From Pseudomonas mucoides (lineage in GTDB: Bacteria; Pseudomonadota; Gammaproteobacteria; Pseudomonadales; Pseudomonadaceae): a DNA stretch of 64,000 nt. Of this stretch, positions 42,885 through 51,288 are shown one piece after another. A program made the translations under genes and the position numbers. Position 1 is the first letter of the stretch. Every line of letters begins with the position of its first letter. Where the stretch lies: positions 1-64,000 of the forward strand of contig NZ_JACOPW010000005.1 in assembly GCF_015461845.1 (NCBI RefSeq), in the 5' to 3' direction. The notes under the pieces are model-generated. The model saw only the letters and a list, made by a program, of their open reading frames with translations. It made no database searches and was not told where the DNA came from.

Positions 42885-43583
42885 CTACCTCACACAAGCC
42901 TTGATGAAAGCGCGGACCAGCGGCGGCAGAACGCCCTTGAGCGCTGCACGTTCCGGCTGGAACAACGTGGCGACAAAGAACGGATGTCCCTTGAGCTCAA
43001 CCGCCCGCAAGTCCCCTTGGGAATCATGGCCAACGGCGTGCAGCTGCTGGACCAATAGCGCTCGTTCAAACTCAGGATTCACACCGAAGCGACAGCGATA
43101 GCCTTCGCGTATGGCAGTCGTTTCGTACGCCTTGGCGATCAACGAACCTACAGCCAGATGAATGCTGTCCACCGCTTCTACCAGCGAACAGGTCAGCGGG
43201 GTCAGAAGCGCCCGTGCGGCATCAGGATGCGTCTCGCCGTGTTCGGCATCTTCCCAGCCCAACACATGGCGGGCGTACTCCAAAACCGCATGTTGAAACC
43301 CGCCACAGGTGCCGAGGAACGGCCGTTGCTGCTCTCGGGCAAAGCGGATCGCCCGTAACGCCCCGTCCATGTCTCGATAAGGACTCCCGGGCACGCACCA
43401 GAAACCCTCGAAACCTTGCAGCGGTGTGTCGGCGTTGATCTGGTCAGTGACCAGCCACTGGAATTGCACGTCCAGCTTCAACTCTTCGGCAGCCATGCCA
43501 AGGGCGACGGGAATGGCTTGGTGGGCGGTGATTTGAGGGTCGTAGTCGCCGATCAGGGCGATGCGGATTAAGGGGGTTTCCAT
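42885..43583 (-). CDS. CTP-synthase C-terminal-region-related glutamine amidotransferase-like protein
   Basis: A 232-residue protein with the class I glutamine amidotransferase fold of the CTP synthase C-terminal domain. The nucleophile elbow is FLGTCGGFQHA, with Cys at about 95. The partner His of the Cys-His-Glu triad, normally in an HPE motif, appears as Gln: the sequence reads TLFQPERA. The Glu is retained. The amidotransferase function is thus doubtful; a related role is more likely. No synthase domain is attached. Start 43583, after a GAGAGAG site. Divergent from a LysR gene. Confidence 0.8.
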   Translation of the reverse strand: METPLIRIALIGDYDPQITAHQAIPVALGMAAEELKLDVQFQWLVTDQINADTPLQGFEGFWCVPGSPYRDMDGALRAIRFAREQQRPFLGTCGGFQHAVLEYARHVLGWEDAEHGETHPDAARALLTPLTCSLVEAVDSIHLAVGSLIAKAYETTAIREGYRCRFGVNPEFERALLVQQLHAVGHDSQGDLRAVELKGHPFFVATLFQPERAALKGVLPPLVRAFIKACVR

Positions 43584-43661
43584 GAGTGCTCTCTCGGCTT
43601 GTTGATTCCTGGCAGCCACTATAGATTGGCGTTCACGCACTCAATATTGGCGTTATCCCAA

Positions 43662-44540
43662 ATGATCAATGCAGCGACGCACTATCGGCTGGACTATCCC
43701 GACCTGGCCCTGATCCTCGCGCTGGTGCGTGGCGGTTCGCTGTCCAGGGCCTCGAACCTGCTGAAAGTCGACGTTTCAACGGTGTTTCGCGCCGTCCGCC
43801 GACTGGAAGCGGCATTGGGGCAACAACTGTTCGAAAAGAGCCGCGCCGGGTATTTGCCGACGACGCTCGCGCAAACCTTGGCCGAGCAGGCCGAGCGCGC
43901 AGAACAAGCGTTGGACGCGGCGCGAATCGGGGTGGAGCAGGGCGGGGAAGTCATCAGCGGCACCGTTCGCCTGACCTGCACCGATTCGGTCCTGCAAGGG
44001 TTGCTGCTGCCGGCGCTGGCGCAGTTCATGCCGTCCTACCCGGCACTAACCATTGAGCTGAGCACCTCCAACGACTTCGCCAACCTCAGCCGCCGCGATG
44101 CTGACATCGCGTTGCGCCTGACGCGCACACCGCCCGAGCATTTGGTTGGTCGACGTCTGGCGGACATTTCCTATCGGGTGTGCGCCAGTCAGCGGTATCT
44201 GAAGTCTGTCGACCCTGAAGATTTGGCTTCGCTGACCTGGATCGCGCCTGACGATTTCCTGCCTGACCATCCCACCGTTGCCTGGCGGCGTCAGCACTTG
44301 CCGGGCGTCACGCCGGCCTATCGCTGCAACAGTATGCTGTCAGTGACCGAGCTGGTGCGGGCCGGGTTAGGGGTGGCGGCCTTGCCGGACTTTTTGATCG
44401 GCGACACGTTGCAGCCACTGACCGCTCCTCTGGACGGTTACGACACCGCGCTCTGGCTGCTGACCCGTCCAGACTGCCGCGCCTTGCGCTCTGTGGTGAC
44501 GCTGTTTGATGAGTTGGGGCAGGCGCTGCGATTGCCTTGA
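43662..44540 (+). CDS. LysR-family regulator
   Basis: A 292-residue LysR regulator: HTH LALILALVRGGSLSRASNLL then KVDVSTVFRAVRRLEAALG at 14-55 and a substrate-binding domain with DIALRLTRTPPEHLVGRRL, typical of the CrgA/DmlR-like branch. Divergent from the amidotransferase-like gene (78-base spacer), which it probably controls. No strong ribosome-binding site; the TTG at 43599 is unlikely. Confidence 0.9.
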   Translation: MINAATHYRLDYPDLALILALVRGGSLSRASNLLKVDVSTVFRAVRRLEAALGQQLFEKSRAGYLPTTLAQTLAEQAERAEQALDAARIGVEQGGEVISGTVRLTCTDSVLQGLLLPALAQFMPSYPALTIELSTSNDFANLSRRDADIALRLTRTPPEHLVGRRLADISYRVCASQRYLKSVDPEDLASLTWIAPDDFLPDHPTVAWRRQHLPGVTPAYRCNSMLSVTELVRAGLGVAALPDFLIGDTLQPLTAPLDGYDTALWLLTRPDCRALRSVVTLFDELGQALRLP

Positions 44541-44547
44541 GCGCGCA

Positions 44548-45081
44548 TTAAACCTTGGGCGGCTCTTTGCGCACGAAGTGCTGATGCATTTCCGAGGTCA
44601 GGTTTTCAATGCGCTCGGTGAGGGTCTTGGTCATCTCGGTGAGCCGGGTGTTTTGTTCGAGCAACTCCATCAATTGCGCGTTGTTTTTTGCAGCTTCGGC
44701 CTGACGTTCGCTGTTGGCCACGGCGATGGCCTCACGGTGTTGCGCATCGGCATCGGATTGCGCTTTGTCACGCGCCGCCTGACGGGTCTGGGCCAGCAGA
44801 ATCAGTGGGGCGGCGTAAGCCGCTTGCAGGCTGAACGCCAGGTTGAGCAGGATGAACGGGTAGACGTCGAAATGGGTCACGCCAAAGATATTGAGGCATA
44901 TCCACACCGCCACGATCAGCGTCTGCGCCCCGAGAAAGGTCGGCGTGCCAAAGAACCGCGCGAAGGCTTCGGCGCGCAGGGCAAATTTGTCGTTGCCGAA
45001 AGTAGGCGCAAGGTGGGCGTGAGCGCGATGGAAGCGTAAATGATCGACGACGGGTTTTTTATCAGCGGTTGGGGTGGTCAT
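44548..45081 (-). CDS. DUF1003 family membrane protein
   Basis: A 177-residue protein with two adjacent hydrophobic segments (about 54-74, TLIVAVWICLNIF; and 80-102, YPFILLNLAFSLQAAYAAPLIL) and a long helical, charged C-terminal half that is likely a coiled coil facing the cytosol. This matches DUF1003, a widespread family, sometimes called 'cyclic-nucleotide-binding-like' but of unknown role. Converges with the LysR gene seven bases away. Confidence 0.88.
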   Translation of the reverse strand: MTTPTADKKPVVDHLRFHRAHAHLAPTFGNDKFALRAEAFARFFGTPTFLGAQTLIVAVWICLNIFGVTHFDVYPFILLNLAFSLQAAYAAPLILLAQTRQAARDKAQSDADAQHREAIAVANSERQAEAAKNNAQLMELLEQNTRLTEMTKTLTERIENLTSEMHQHFVRKEPPKV

Positions 45082-45201
45082 GATGCTCTCTGCATGGCGC
45101 TGGGACTGACGCTCACTATAGCCCCCACGCCAGTTTCATTCTGAAACACATCGCACTGATTTATTGAGCGCTGAGCCCTGCAGGGGAAGGGCGGGACCGT
45201 G

Positions 45202-45819
45202 TCATTTTTCGCAGACCTGATAACAGGCCAGAAACATGTCCAGCGCCGACTCCACCACGGTGGTCTGCATCTGCGGTGACAGCCCCGGCAACCCCATGGA
45301 AATCTGTGGCCAGAACGCAAAGGACTTGAGCATCCCCTGAATCTGTTGGGCGGCAAACGCGGGGTCGACCGGTTTCAATCGACCATCGGCCTGTGCCGTG
45401 CGAATCCACACGGTCAGGTCTTCTTCACGCTGGCCCATTCTGGCCACCATGTTCTGCGCACGCTCGGGCGAATGAATCGTGGCGGCGATGGCCACCCGCG
45501 CCAGGTCGAGAAAATTGTCATCGCCGAGCGTCTGCATTTTCGCCTGCAACATCACGCGCATCTGGTCGCGCAAGGGCAGGTCAGGGCGGTAGGACGTTTC
45601 CTGATCTGACAGTACCCGCGCCCACAATTGATTGAGGATTTCGGCAAACAACTCTTCCTTGCTCGGGAAGTGGTTGTACACCGTGCGCTTCGACACGCCG
45701 GCAGTGGCGGCAATCTTGTCCATGCTGGTGATATCGAAACCGTTGGCACGGAATTCGACAATCGCCGCCTGGATAATGGCTGCACGTTTTCGGTCGGTGA
45801 GGCGCTGTGGAGCTGTCAT
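45202..45819 (-). CDS. TetR/AcrR-family regulator
   Basis: A 205-residue TetR regulator with HTH at about 10-55 (FDITSMDKIAATAGVSKRTV then YNHFPSKEELF) and a C-terminal ligand domain of the TetR_C_33/AefR-like type (LARVAIAATIHSPERAQNMV). Divergent from the MBL-fold gene over a 214-base spacer that contains a palindrome suited to TetR binding. It probably represses itself and the MBL gene. Confidence 0.9.
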   Translation of the reverse strand: MTAPQRLTDRKRAAIIQAAIVEFRANGFDITSMDKIAATAGVSKRTVYNHFPSKEELFAEILNQLWARVLSDQETSYRPDLPLRDQMRVMLQAKMQTLGDDNFLDLARVAIAATIHSPERAQNMVARMGQREEDLTVWIRTAQADGRLKPVDPAFAAQQIQGMLKSFAFWPQISMGLPGLSPQMQTTVVESALDMFLACYQVCEK

Positions 45820-45897
45820 AAGTACGCTTCGGCAGGAGGCAAAGGAAAGTTACACTCGGTAGTTTACTTGTCATCGGCTTTGATGCAACCTAGAAAC

Positions 45898-45913
45898 TAC
45901 ACTGTGCAGTGTA
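45898..45913. promoter_or_regulatory. Probable TetR operator
   Basis: TACACTGTGCAGTGTA: perfect 7-base arms TACACTG / CAGTGTA around TG, 79 bases upstream of the TetR start and 120 bases before the MBL gene. A second TACACT occurs at 45851-45856. Same sort of site as those bound by TetR repressors of this subgroup. Confidence 0.65.
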
Positions 45914-46033
45914 ACGTTTTGTTAATCCTGCCCAGCGAAAAATAGATCTCCGGCTGATGCGTGCGTGCTTTGGCCATTTATCGTCCCACCGTGAAGAACT
46001 GCCATCTTGCGGTTTTTCTGGAGTCACTCAGTC

Positions 46034-47110
46034 ATGGCCACTTCTACTTCCGCTGCGGATAACGCCCCTACGCCTGAAGCTTCCCATCAGGCACAAGGGC
46101 GCTTTCAAAACCATGTGCCCGTGCAACGTGAAGGCGTTCACAAAATGCTGCGCATCATGTGGAGCATGATCTTCCACAAACCGCGCAATAGCCGCCCAGC
46201 GGCCTCAGTGCCGGTACAAGCCCTGACCCAGGCGGCGTTGATCGCAGCGCCCAACCACAGCGTCTACCGCCTCGGCCACTCCACCGTCCTGCTGAAGCTG
46301 CGGGACAAATTCTGGATCACCGACCCGGTCTTCGCCGAGCGCGCTTCACCCGTGCAATGGGCCGGCCCCAAGCGCTTCCACCAGCCGCCGATCAGCCTGG
46401 AAGAATTGCCGCCGATTGAAGCGGTGATCCTGTCTCACGATCACTACGACCACCTCGACTATCGCGCGGTACTCAAACTGGCGGACAAGGCCAAGTACTT
46501 CCTTACCCCGCTGGGCGTCGGCGACACGCTGATCAAATGGGGCGTGGAGGCCGGCAAAGTGCGCCAACTCGATTGGTGGCAGGGCACTGAGGTCGACGGC
46601 ATCCAGTTCATCGCCACCCCTTCACAACACTTTTCCGGGCGCGGTTTGTTCGACGGCAACAGCACCCTTTGGGCCTCGTGGGTGATGATCGACGGCGACA
46701 CTCGGGTCTACTTCAGCGGCGACAGCGGCTATTTCGACGGCTTCAAACGCATCGGCGAACAGTACGGCCCGTTCGACCTGACGCTGATGGAAACCGGCGC
46801 CTACAACGTTGAATGGCCGCACATTCACATGCAGCCGGAAGAAACCCTGCAGGCACACATCGACCTCAAAGGACGCTGGCTACTGCCCATTCACAACGGC
46901 ACCTTCGACTTGTCGATGCACCCCTGGTTCGAGCCCTTCGACCGGATTTTGGCGTTGGCCTGGGAGCGCAATGTGTCGATCACTACGCCGCAAATGGGCG
47001 AGGCGTTTAACATCATGTACCCACAGCGAGGGGCCGCATGGTGGTCGGAAATGGAAAGTACGGTGAAGGAAGAAGGGCGTTTGGCTTGTAGCGGCTACAA
47101 GTCAGGGTGA
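46034..47110 (+). CDS. MBL-fold metallo-hydrolase (NAPE-PLD/UlaG-like)
   Basis: A 358-residue zinc hydrolase. Metal motif SHDHYDHLD near 135 (HxHxDH form), strand GHSTVLLKLRDKFWITDPVF near 75-95, SGDSGYFDGF near 225 for the bridging Asp, and the final His in PIHNGTFDL. This is the N-acylphosphatidylethanolamine phospholipase D-like group, of unknown substrate in bacteria. An N-terminal 50-residue extension precedes the fold. Divergent from a TetR gene that may regulate it. Start at 46034. Confidence 0.88.
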   Translation: MATSTSAADNAPTPEASHQAQGRFQNHVPVQREGVHKMLRIMWSMIFHKPRNSRPAASVPVQALTQAALIAAPNHSVYRLGHSTVLLKLRDKFWITDPVFAERASPVQWAGPKRFHQPPISLEELPPIEAVILSHDHYDHLDYRAVLKLADKAKYFLTPLGVGDTLIKWGVEAGKVRQLDWWQGTEVDGIQFIATPSQHFSGRGLFDGNSTLWASWVMIDGDTRVYFSGDSGYFDGFKRIGEQYGPFDLTLMETGAYNVEWPHIHMQPEETLQAHIDLKGRWLLPIHNGTFDLSMHPWFEPFDRILALAWERNVSITTPQMGEAFNIMYPQRGAAWWSEMESTVKEEGRLACSGYKSG

Positions 47111-47223
47111 CATTTCCTACATTGACAGCTCCTTGTGACTGACAGCCGTTTCCTACGGTTTCGGTAGGCTGTGCGGCGGGTGAAATGACTCGCCCGTGAT
47201 TAGCCATAACAAGGATGCTGTAA

Positions 47224-48753
47224 ATGAAGGACATTTTAAAAAACCGCATGACGGCGCTGGCGCAGATCATTCTGCTATCGGTCTCCGGGCCTGCATTGGC
47301 AGACAACAACGCCTCCGTCACTGCCCAGCCGCTCGAATATGCGAGCGTCAGCGAGCTCACCGAGCGAATGGCGCGTAACGAACTCACCTCAGTCGCCCTG
47401 GTGGAATATTTGCAGGCGCGCATTCACACGCTGGATAAGCAAGGGCCGTCGATCAACGCGATTATCGAGCTCAACCCCCAGGCCATCGACATTGCCAGCG
47501 CCTTGGACCAAGAGCGTCAGGACGGAAAAGTGCGTGGCCCGCTGCACGGCATCCCCGTTCTGCTCAAGGACAACATCGACACGGCGGACCAGATGCAAAC
47601 GAGCGCGGGTTCTTTGGCCATGGTCGGTCAGCCTGCTGCGAACGACGCGTTTGTGGTCCAACAGCTGCGTGACGCAGGTGCCGTCATTCTCGGCAAAACC
47701 AACATGAGCGAATGGGCTTACGTCCGGGAAATGGGCTTGCCCCACGGTTGGAGTGGCCGAGGTGGCCAAGGTAAAAATCCCCACGTGTTGAACGGCGAAA
47801 TCTGCGGTTCCAGCTCGGGATCAGCCGCCGGTGTTGCCGCCGGTTTCGCACCGTTGGCCATGGGGACCGAAACCAACGGTTCCATCGCGTGCCCTGCTTC
47901 GGCCAATGGCGTGGTGGGCGTGAAGCCTACGTTGGGTCTGTTCAGCCGATCGGGCATCATTCCCATCACACGTCTGCAAGACACGCCGGGCTCGCTCTCT
48001 CGGACCGTCCGCGATGCCGCGCTGATGTTCAATGCCCTGCAAGGCGTTGACGCCAGTGACCCGGTCACCCGCGATGCCCCCGTCGGCGTTGACTACACCG
48101 CGCTGCTTACCACCGACGCGCTGCAAGGCAAAAGAATCGGTTACCCGACTGAGTACGTCGGCACGAACGGCACTGTTCTTCGACCTGGTTTTGAATTCCT
48201 GATGGCCCTGGCCACACTGGAAGAGCAAGGCGCGACCCTGGTGCCGTTGACACTTCGACTGCCTGATATCGATGGCTACTTCAACGCCCTCATGGCAGGC
48301 ATGAAACATGAACTGCCCGAGTACCTGGCCAGTCGTTCAGGCTTGCCGATTCAGACGCTTCAACAGTTGATCGACTTCAACGAACTTAACCCGGGCGCCG
48401 AAGGCTACGGGCAGCAAATGCTGAACGACATCAACGAACTGGACATGACCCCCTCGCAGGCCGCCGAGATGTTCGGCATCCTCAATGCCAGTTTCAAGGC
48501 TGCCATTGATGAGCAAATGACTGAACATCACCTGGACGCATTGTTCGCCGATGCCGATGGCTACTCGCAATTCAGCGCCGCCGTCGCCGGTTACCCCGCC
48601 ATTACCGTCCCGTCGGGCATGAGCAGTGATGGGCAGCCGACGTCTGTGTTCTTTTTCGGCCAGCGCTGGAGTGAACCCCAACTGCTGGCGCTGGCTTACA
48701 GCTATGAGCAAGCATCGTTAGAACGCCAGAATCCGGCTTTTGAAGAGCAGTAG
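47224..48753 (+). CDS. Exported amidase-signature enzyme
   Basis: A 509-residue amidase with an N-terminal signal peptide (to about ALA-D27). The amidase triad is intact: Lys115 in VLLKDNIDT, cis-Ser in GSSSGSA (195-201) and nucleophile Ser220 in ETNGSIACPAS. A substrate cannot be read from sequence; secreted homologues act on peptide amides or acylated amines. AAGGATGCTGTAA precedes the ATG. Monocistronic. Confidence 0.9.
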   Translation: MKDILKNRMTALAQIILLSVSGPALADNNASVTAQPLEYASVSELTERMARNELTSVALVEYLQARIHTLDKQGPSINAIIELNPQAIDIASALDQERQDGKVRGPLHGIPVLLKDNIDTADQMQTSAGSLAMVGQPAANDAFVVQQLRDAGAVILGKTNMSEWAYVREMGLPHGWSGRGGQGKNPHVLNGEICGSSSGSAAGVAAGFAPLAMGTETNGSIACPASANGVVGVKPTLGLFSRSGIIPITRLQDTPGSLSRTVRDAALMFNALQGVDASDPVTRDAPVGVDYTALLTTDALQGKRIGYPTEYVGTNGTVLRPGFEFLMALATLEEQGATLVPLTLRLPDIDGYFNALMAGMKHELPEYLASRSGLPIQTLQQLIDFNELNPGAEGYGQQMLNDINELDMTPSQAAEMFGILNASFKAAIDEQMTEHHLDALFADADGYSQFSAAVAGYPAITVPSGMSSDGQPTSVFFFGQRWSEPQLLALAYSYEQASLERQNPAFEEQ

Positions 48754-48796
48754 GGTCTCAACGGGGACGGTCATTTCAGCGTGATCAAGTCAGGCA

Positions 48797-49069
48797 TCAG
48801 AACGCCTGATCCTCCACCGTCGGGCCGCTCGCCATGGAGCGGCCCACAATCTTCGCCACTGTCAGATCGCGAACGTTCCCACCGAGAATTTCATCCAGCT
48901 CCCCGGCTGACAGCCCCAGCCTTTGCGCCGCTTCCGCCTTGCCCAACTGACCGATATCCAGCAGCATGCCAATCTTCATGAGGTATTCGGCCTTTGCCCT
49001 CATCTGCCCCGCATCGATATCACCCAAAGACGGATGACCGCGCCTGTCGCATTCATTGATTCCATTCAT
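48797..49069 (-). CDS. XRE-like small regulator, second gene of a pair
   Basis: A 90-residue protein whose C-terminal half reads LGKAEAAQRLGLSAGELDEI then LGGNVRDLTVAKIVG, a Cro/CI-type helix-turn-helix close to the HTH_37 (HigA-2-like) class. No toxin is recognisable nearby. GAGGAG lies 8 bases before the ATG at 49069. It lies 11 bases downstream of the second XRE gene, so both are one transcript. Confidence 0.72.
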   Translation of the reverse strand: MNGINECDRRGHPSLGDIDAGQMRAKAEYLMKIGMLLDIGQLGKAEAAQRLGLSAGELDEILGGNVRDLTVAKIVGRSMASGPTVEDQAF

Positions 49070-49080
49070 CTGCTGACTCC

Positions 49081-49398
49081 TCACTCAACCATCGCGTAGT
49101 CCGCCCGACCCACCGGATCAGGCGTCGACCCTTTCACATTCATCCCTCGACCCGGCGCAAATCCGGGGAAGAACACCAGGCCTTCCGATTCAAACCGATA
49201 CGCCAACGCCAGCCGGGTGACATCCAGCACATCGCGTTCGGCCTCGAATCGCACAATGGCGTCCACGGAGACACCGGATTCCTCCGAAAGCTCTTCCACG
49301 CTCCAACCCAGCATCGCTCGGGCCTGGGCGCAATGGGCCGGGGTGAATTGGAAAAGGGCGATACGTTCCAGGGTGATTTTCATCGCAATAGAGGCCAT
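49081..49398 (-). CDS. XRE-family transcriptional regulator
   Basis: A 105-residue protein with a central helix-turn-helix: CAQARAMLGWSVEELSEESG then VSVDAIVRFEAERDV, typical of XRE domains, and a C-terminal tail FESEGLVFFPGFAPGRGMNV, whose GLVFFPG is common in small XRE proteins. GGAG lies 9 bases before the ATG 49398. A sigma70-like promoter overlapped by a LexA-like palindrome is 46 bases upstream. It may repress itself or be SOS-controlled. Confidence 0.85.
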   Translation of the reverse strand: MASIAMKITLERIALFQFTPAHCAQARAMLGWSVEELSEESGVSVDAIVRFEAERDVLDVTRLALAYRFESEGLVFFPGFAPGRGMNVKGSTPDPVGRADYAMVE

Positions 49399-49434
49399 GG
49401 TGTTCTCCGGGCTCGAGAGTGCTAATCCAAAAAG

Positions 49435-49472
49435 TACTGTTGTTTTGTACAGTTGTTTTGCGCCCGGATCAA
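49435..49472 (-). promoter_or_regulatory. Promoter of the XRE pair with LexA-like box
   Basis: On the minus strand, -35 TTGATC (49467-49472) and -10 TACAAA (49444-49449) with exactly 17 bases between. Overlapping the -10 is a TACTGT-N8-ACAGT palindrome (49435-49453), matching the SOS box CTG-N10-CAG with TACTGT/ACAGT arms. A bound repressor would block the promoter. It may instead be an autorepressor site of the XRE proteins. Confidence 0.65.
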
Positions 49473-49491
49473 ACTCATTTTTTGATTTTTG

Positions 49492-50259
49492 CTATGTCGC
49501 CCCCTCCATCCAGACGGACGGTGCTTGCCCCAATAGGCGGCGAAACATGGTCGAGAATGCCGCAGGGCTGTCATAACCGAAATCCAGCGCAATCCGCGTC
49601 ACCGGCGTCCCCGCCGCCAACCGCGCCAGGGCCAACACCACACAGGCCCGCTGGCGCCATTGGCTGAAACTGAGGCCAGTCTGCTGGCGGAACAGCCGAT
49701 TGAACGTGCGCAAGCTGATGTGCAATTGATCGGCCCATTGCTGCGGCGATTGATGAGCATCGGGCCGCTGCAAAAAGCCTTGGCACAACCCCAGCAACCG
49801 CGCATCGACCGGTAAAGGAATGTGCAACGGCAAGTGAGCACTGCGCGCCAGTTCATGCAGCAGCAAGTCGATCAGCGCGCCATCGCGCCCGGCCTCGTCG
49901 TACACCAGTGGGATCTCCACCGCCTCCATCAACAAGTGCCGCATCAACGGCGACACATTGATCACCTGGCAACGCGACCCCAGGTGAACCGCACCAGGTT
50001 CGATGTACAAACTGCATGTGCTGACCCCCAGCATCAACACCTCATGCGCCACCCCCGCCGGAATCCACACCGCCCGCTGTGGCGGCACCACCCAATTGCC
50101 GTCATGCGTGCTGACCTGCATCACCCCGGTGGCGCCATACAACAACTGCGCCCGCCGATGTGTATGACGAGGCAACACATGGCCGTGGGAATAATCCGTG
50201 CCGATCGCCACCACCGGGCGAGGCGTGTCATCCAGTAGATCAATCGAAACATTGCGCAT
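49492..50259 (-). CDS. AraC-family transcriptional regulator
   Basis: A 255-residue regulator: cupin-like N-terminal domain (HTHRRAQLLYGATGVMQVST near 32-51, PPQRAVWIPAGVAHEV) and two AraC helix-turn-helices at about 165-255 (ADQLHISLRTFNRLFRQQTG and IALDFGYDSPAAFSTMFRRLLGQAP). Divergent from the TauE/SafE gene over 112 bases; it likely controls that exporter. Start at the MRNVSID ATG. Confidence 0.9.
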   Translation of the reverse strand: MRNVSIDLLDDTPRPVVAIGTDYSHGHVLPRHTHRRAQLLYGATGVMQVSTHDGNWVVPPQRAVWIPAGVAHEVLMLGVSTCSLYIEPGAVHLGSRCQVINVSPLMRHLLMEAVEIPLVYDEAGRDGALIDLLLHELARSAHLPLHIPLPVDARLLGLCQGFLQRPDAHQSPQQWADQLHISLRTFNRLFRQQTGLSFSQWRQRACVVLALARLAAGTPVTRIALDFGYDSPAAFSTMFRRLLGQAPSVWMEGAT

Positions 50260-50371
50260 CGAGCGGCTTCCAGCAGTTGGCGTAAACGCGAACATTATTG
50301 GCTGACTTGCTGAAGCAGGCCAAGGCGCATCGCTCTATCGTCGACCGCTCTCAACCAACGGACGACGCGCA

Positions 50372-51187
50372 ATGTTTTATCTCCTGCTGGCATTTTTCGG
50401 GTGCATGACTGGCGTCACTGCGGTGTTGTTCGGTTTTGGCGGCGGCTTCGTCGTCGTGCCATTGCTTTATCGCATGCTCATGGCTAGCCATGGCGCCGAC
50501 GATCCCATAGGCCAATCGGCGATGCACATTGCCGTGGCGACTTCGACCTGTGTGATGATCGTCAACGCATTGATCGCCACCGGCAAACACCGTCGCGCCG
50601 GTAATCTCATTCGTCATTATTTGTGGCCGCTGGGCGGGTTCATCGGCCTGGGCGCAATCCTCGGAGCGCTCGCCGCGATGTGGGTAAGTGGTGAGGTGAT
50701 TCGTTATGCCTTCATCGCGTACCTGGGCGTGACCATTGTGGATTGCCTGTTCCGACGTGGTTTTCTGACAGCGTCCGACACCGCAATCCCACGACGATTG
50801 GGGAGGGCAGAAGTGTCGGGTGGTGGCGCAGGAATCGGCGTGATCGCAACGTTTCTCGGCGTGGGTGGCAGCGTCATGACCGTACCGTTGTTGCGACGGT
50901 GCGGGCTGAGCATGAGTCAGGCGACGTCCATGGCCAATCCGTTGAGCCTGCCGGTGGCGTTGGCCGGGACGCTGACTTACATGGCGATGGCGGGGTTTGC
51001 TGAGTTTGATCTGGGGCCGTGGTTTATCGGCTATGTGGATCTGCTGGCGTTTGCGGTGTTGACGATGGGATCGTTGGTGGGGATTCGGTTTGCCACACCG
51101 TGGATCGGGCGGATACCGGATCGGGTGCATGCGCAGGTCTATGTGGGGTTGCTGGTGTTGGTGATGGTCAGCATGTGCCTGAGCTGA
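50372..51187 (+). CDS. TauE/SafE family sulfite exporter-like protein
   Basis: A 271-residue membrane protein with 7-8 hydrophobic segments and the family motif repeated in each half: GVTAVLFGFGGGFVVVPLL near 14-32 and GVIATFLGVGGSVMTVPLLR near 157-176. Members export organosulfur compounds or other anions. Divergent from the AraC regulator. Confidence 0.9.
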   Translation: MFYLLLAFFGCMTGVTAVLFGFGGGFVVVPLLYRMLMASHGADDPIGQSAMHIAVATSTCVMIVNALIATGKHRRAGNLIRHYLWPLGGFIGLGAILGALAAMWVSGEVIRYAFIAYLGVTIVDCLFRRGFLTASDTAIPRRLGRAEVSGGGAGIGVIATFLGVGGSVMTVPLLRRCGLSMSQATSMANPLSLPVALAGTLTYMAMAGFAEFDLGPWFIGYVDLLAFAVLTMGSLVGIRFATPWIGRIPDRVHAQVYVGLLVLVMVSMCLS

Positions 51188-51288
51188 TCGTTATCAAGTC
51201 AGCTTTTTATCGATTCTCGAACACGGGTTCGCCATAATCCGCCGCTCTTTCTTGCGAGCCAATACTTGCTGCATTCAAGGATGATTTG

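Noticed and set aside
48797..49398. XRE pair considered as a toxin-antitoxin module
   Set aside because: Both genes carry HTH-like domains and no RelE/HigB, HipA or Fic-like toxin is present.
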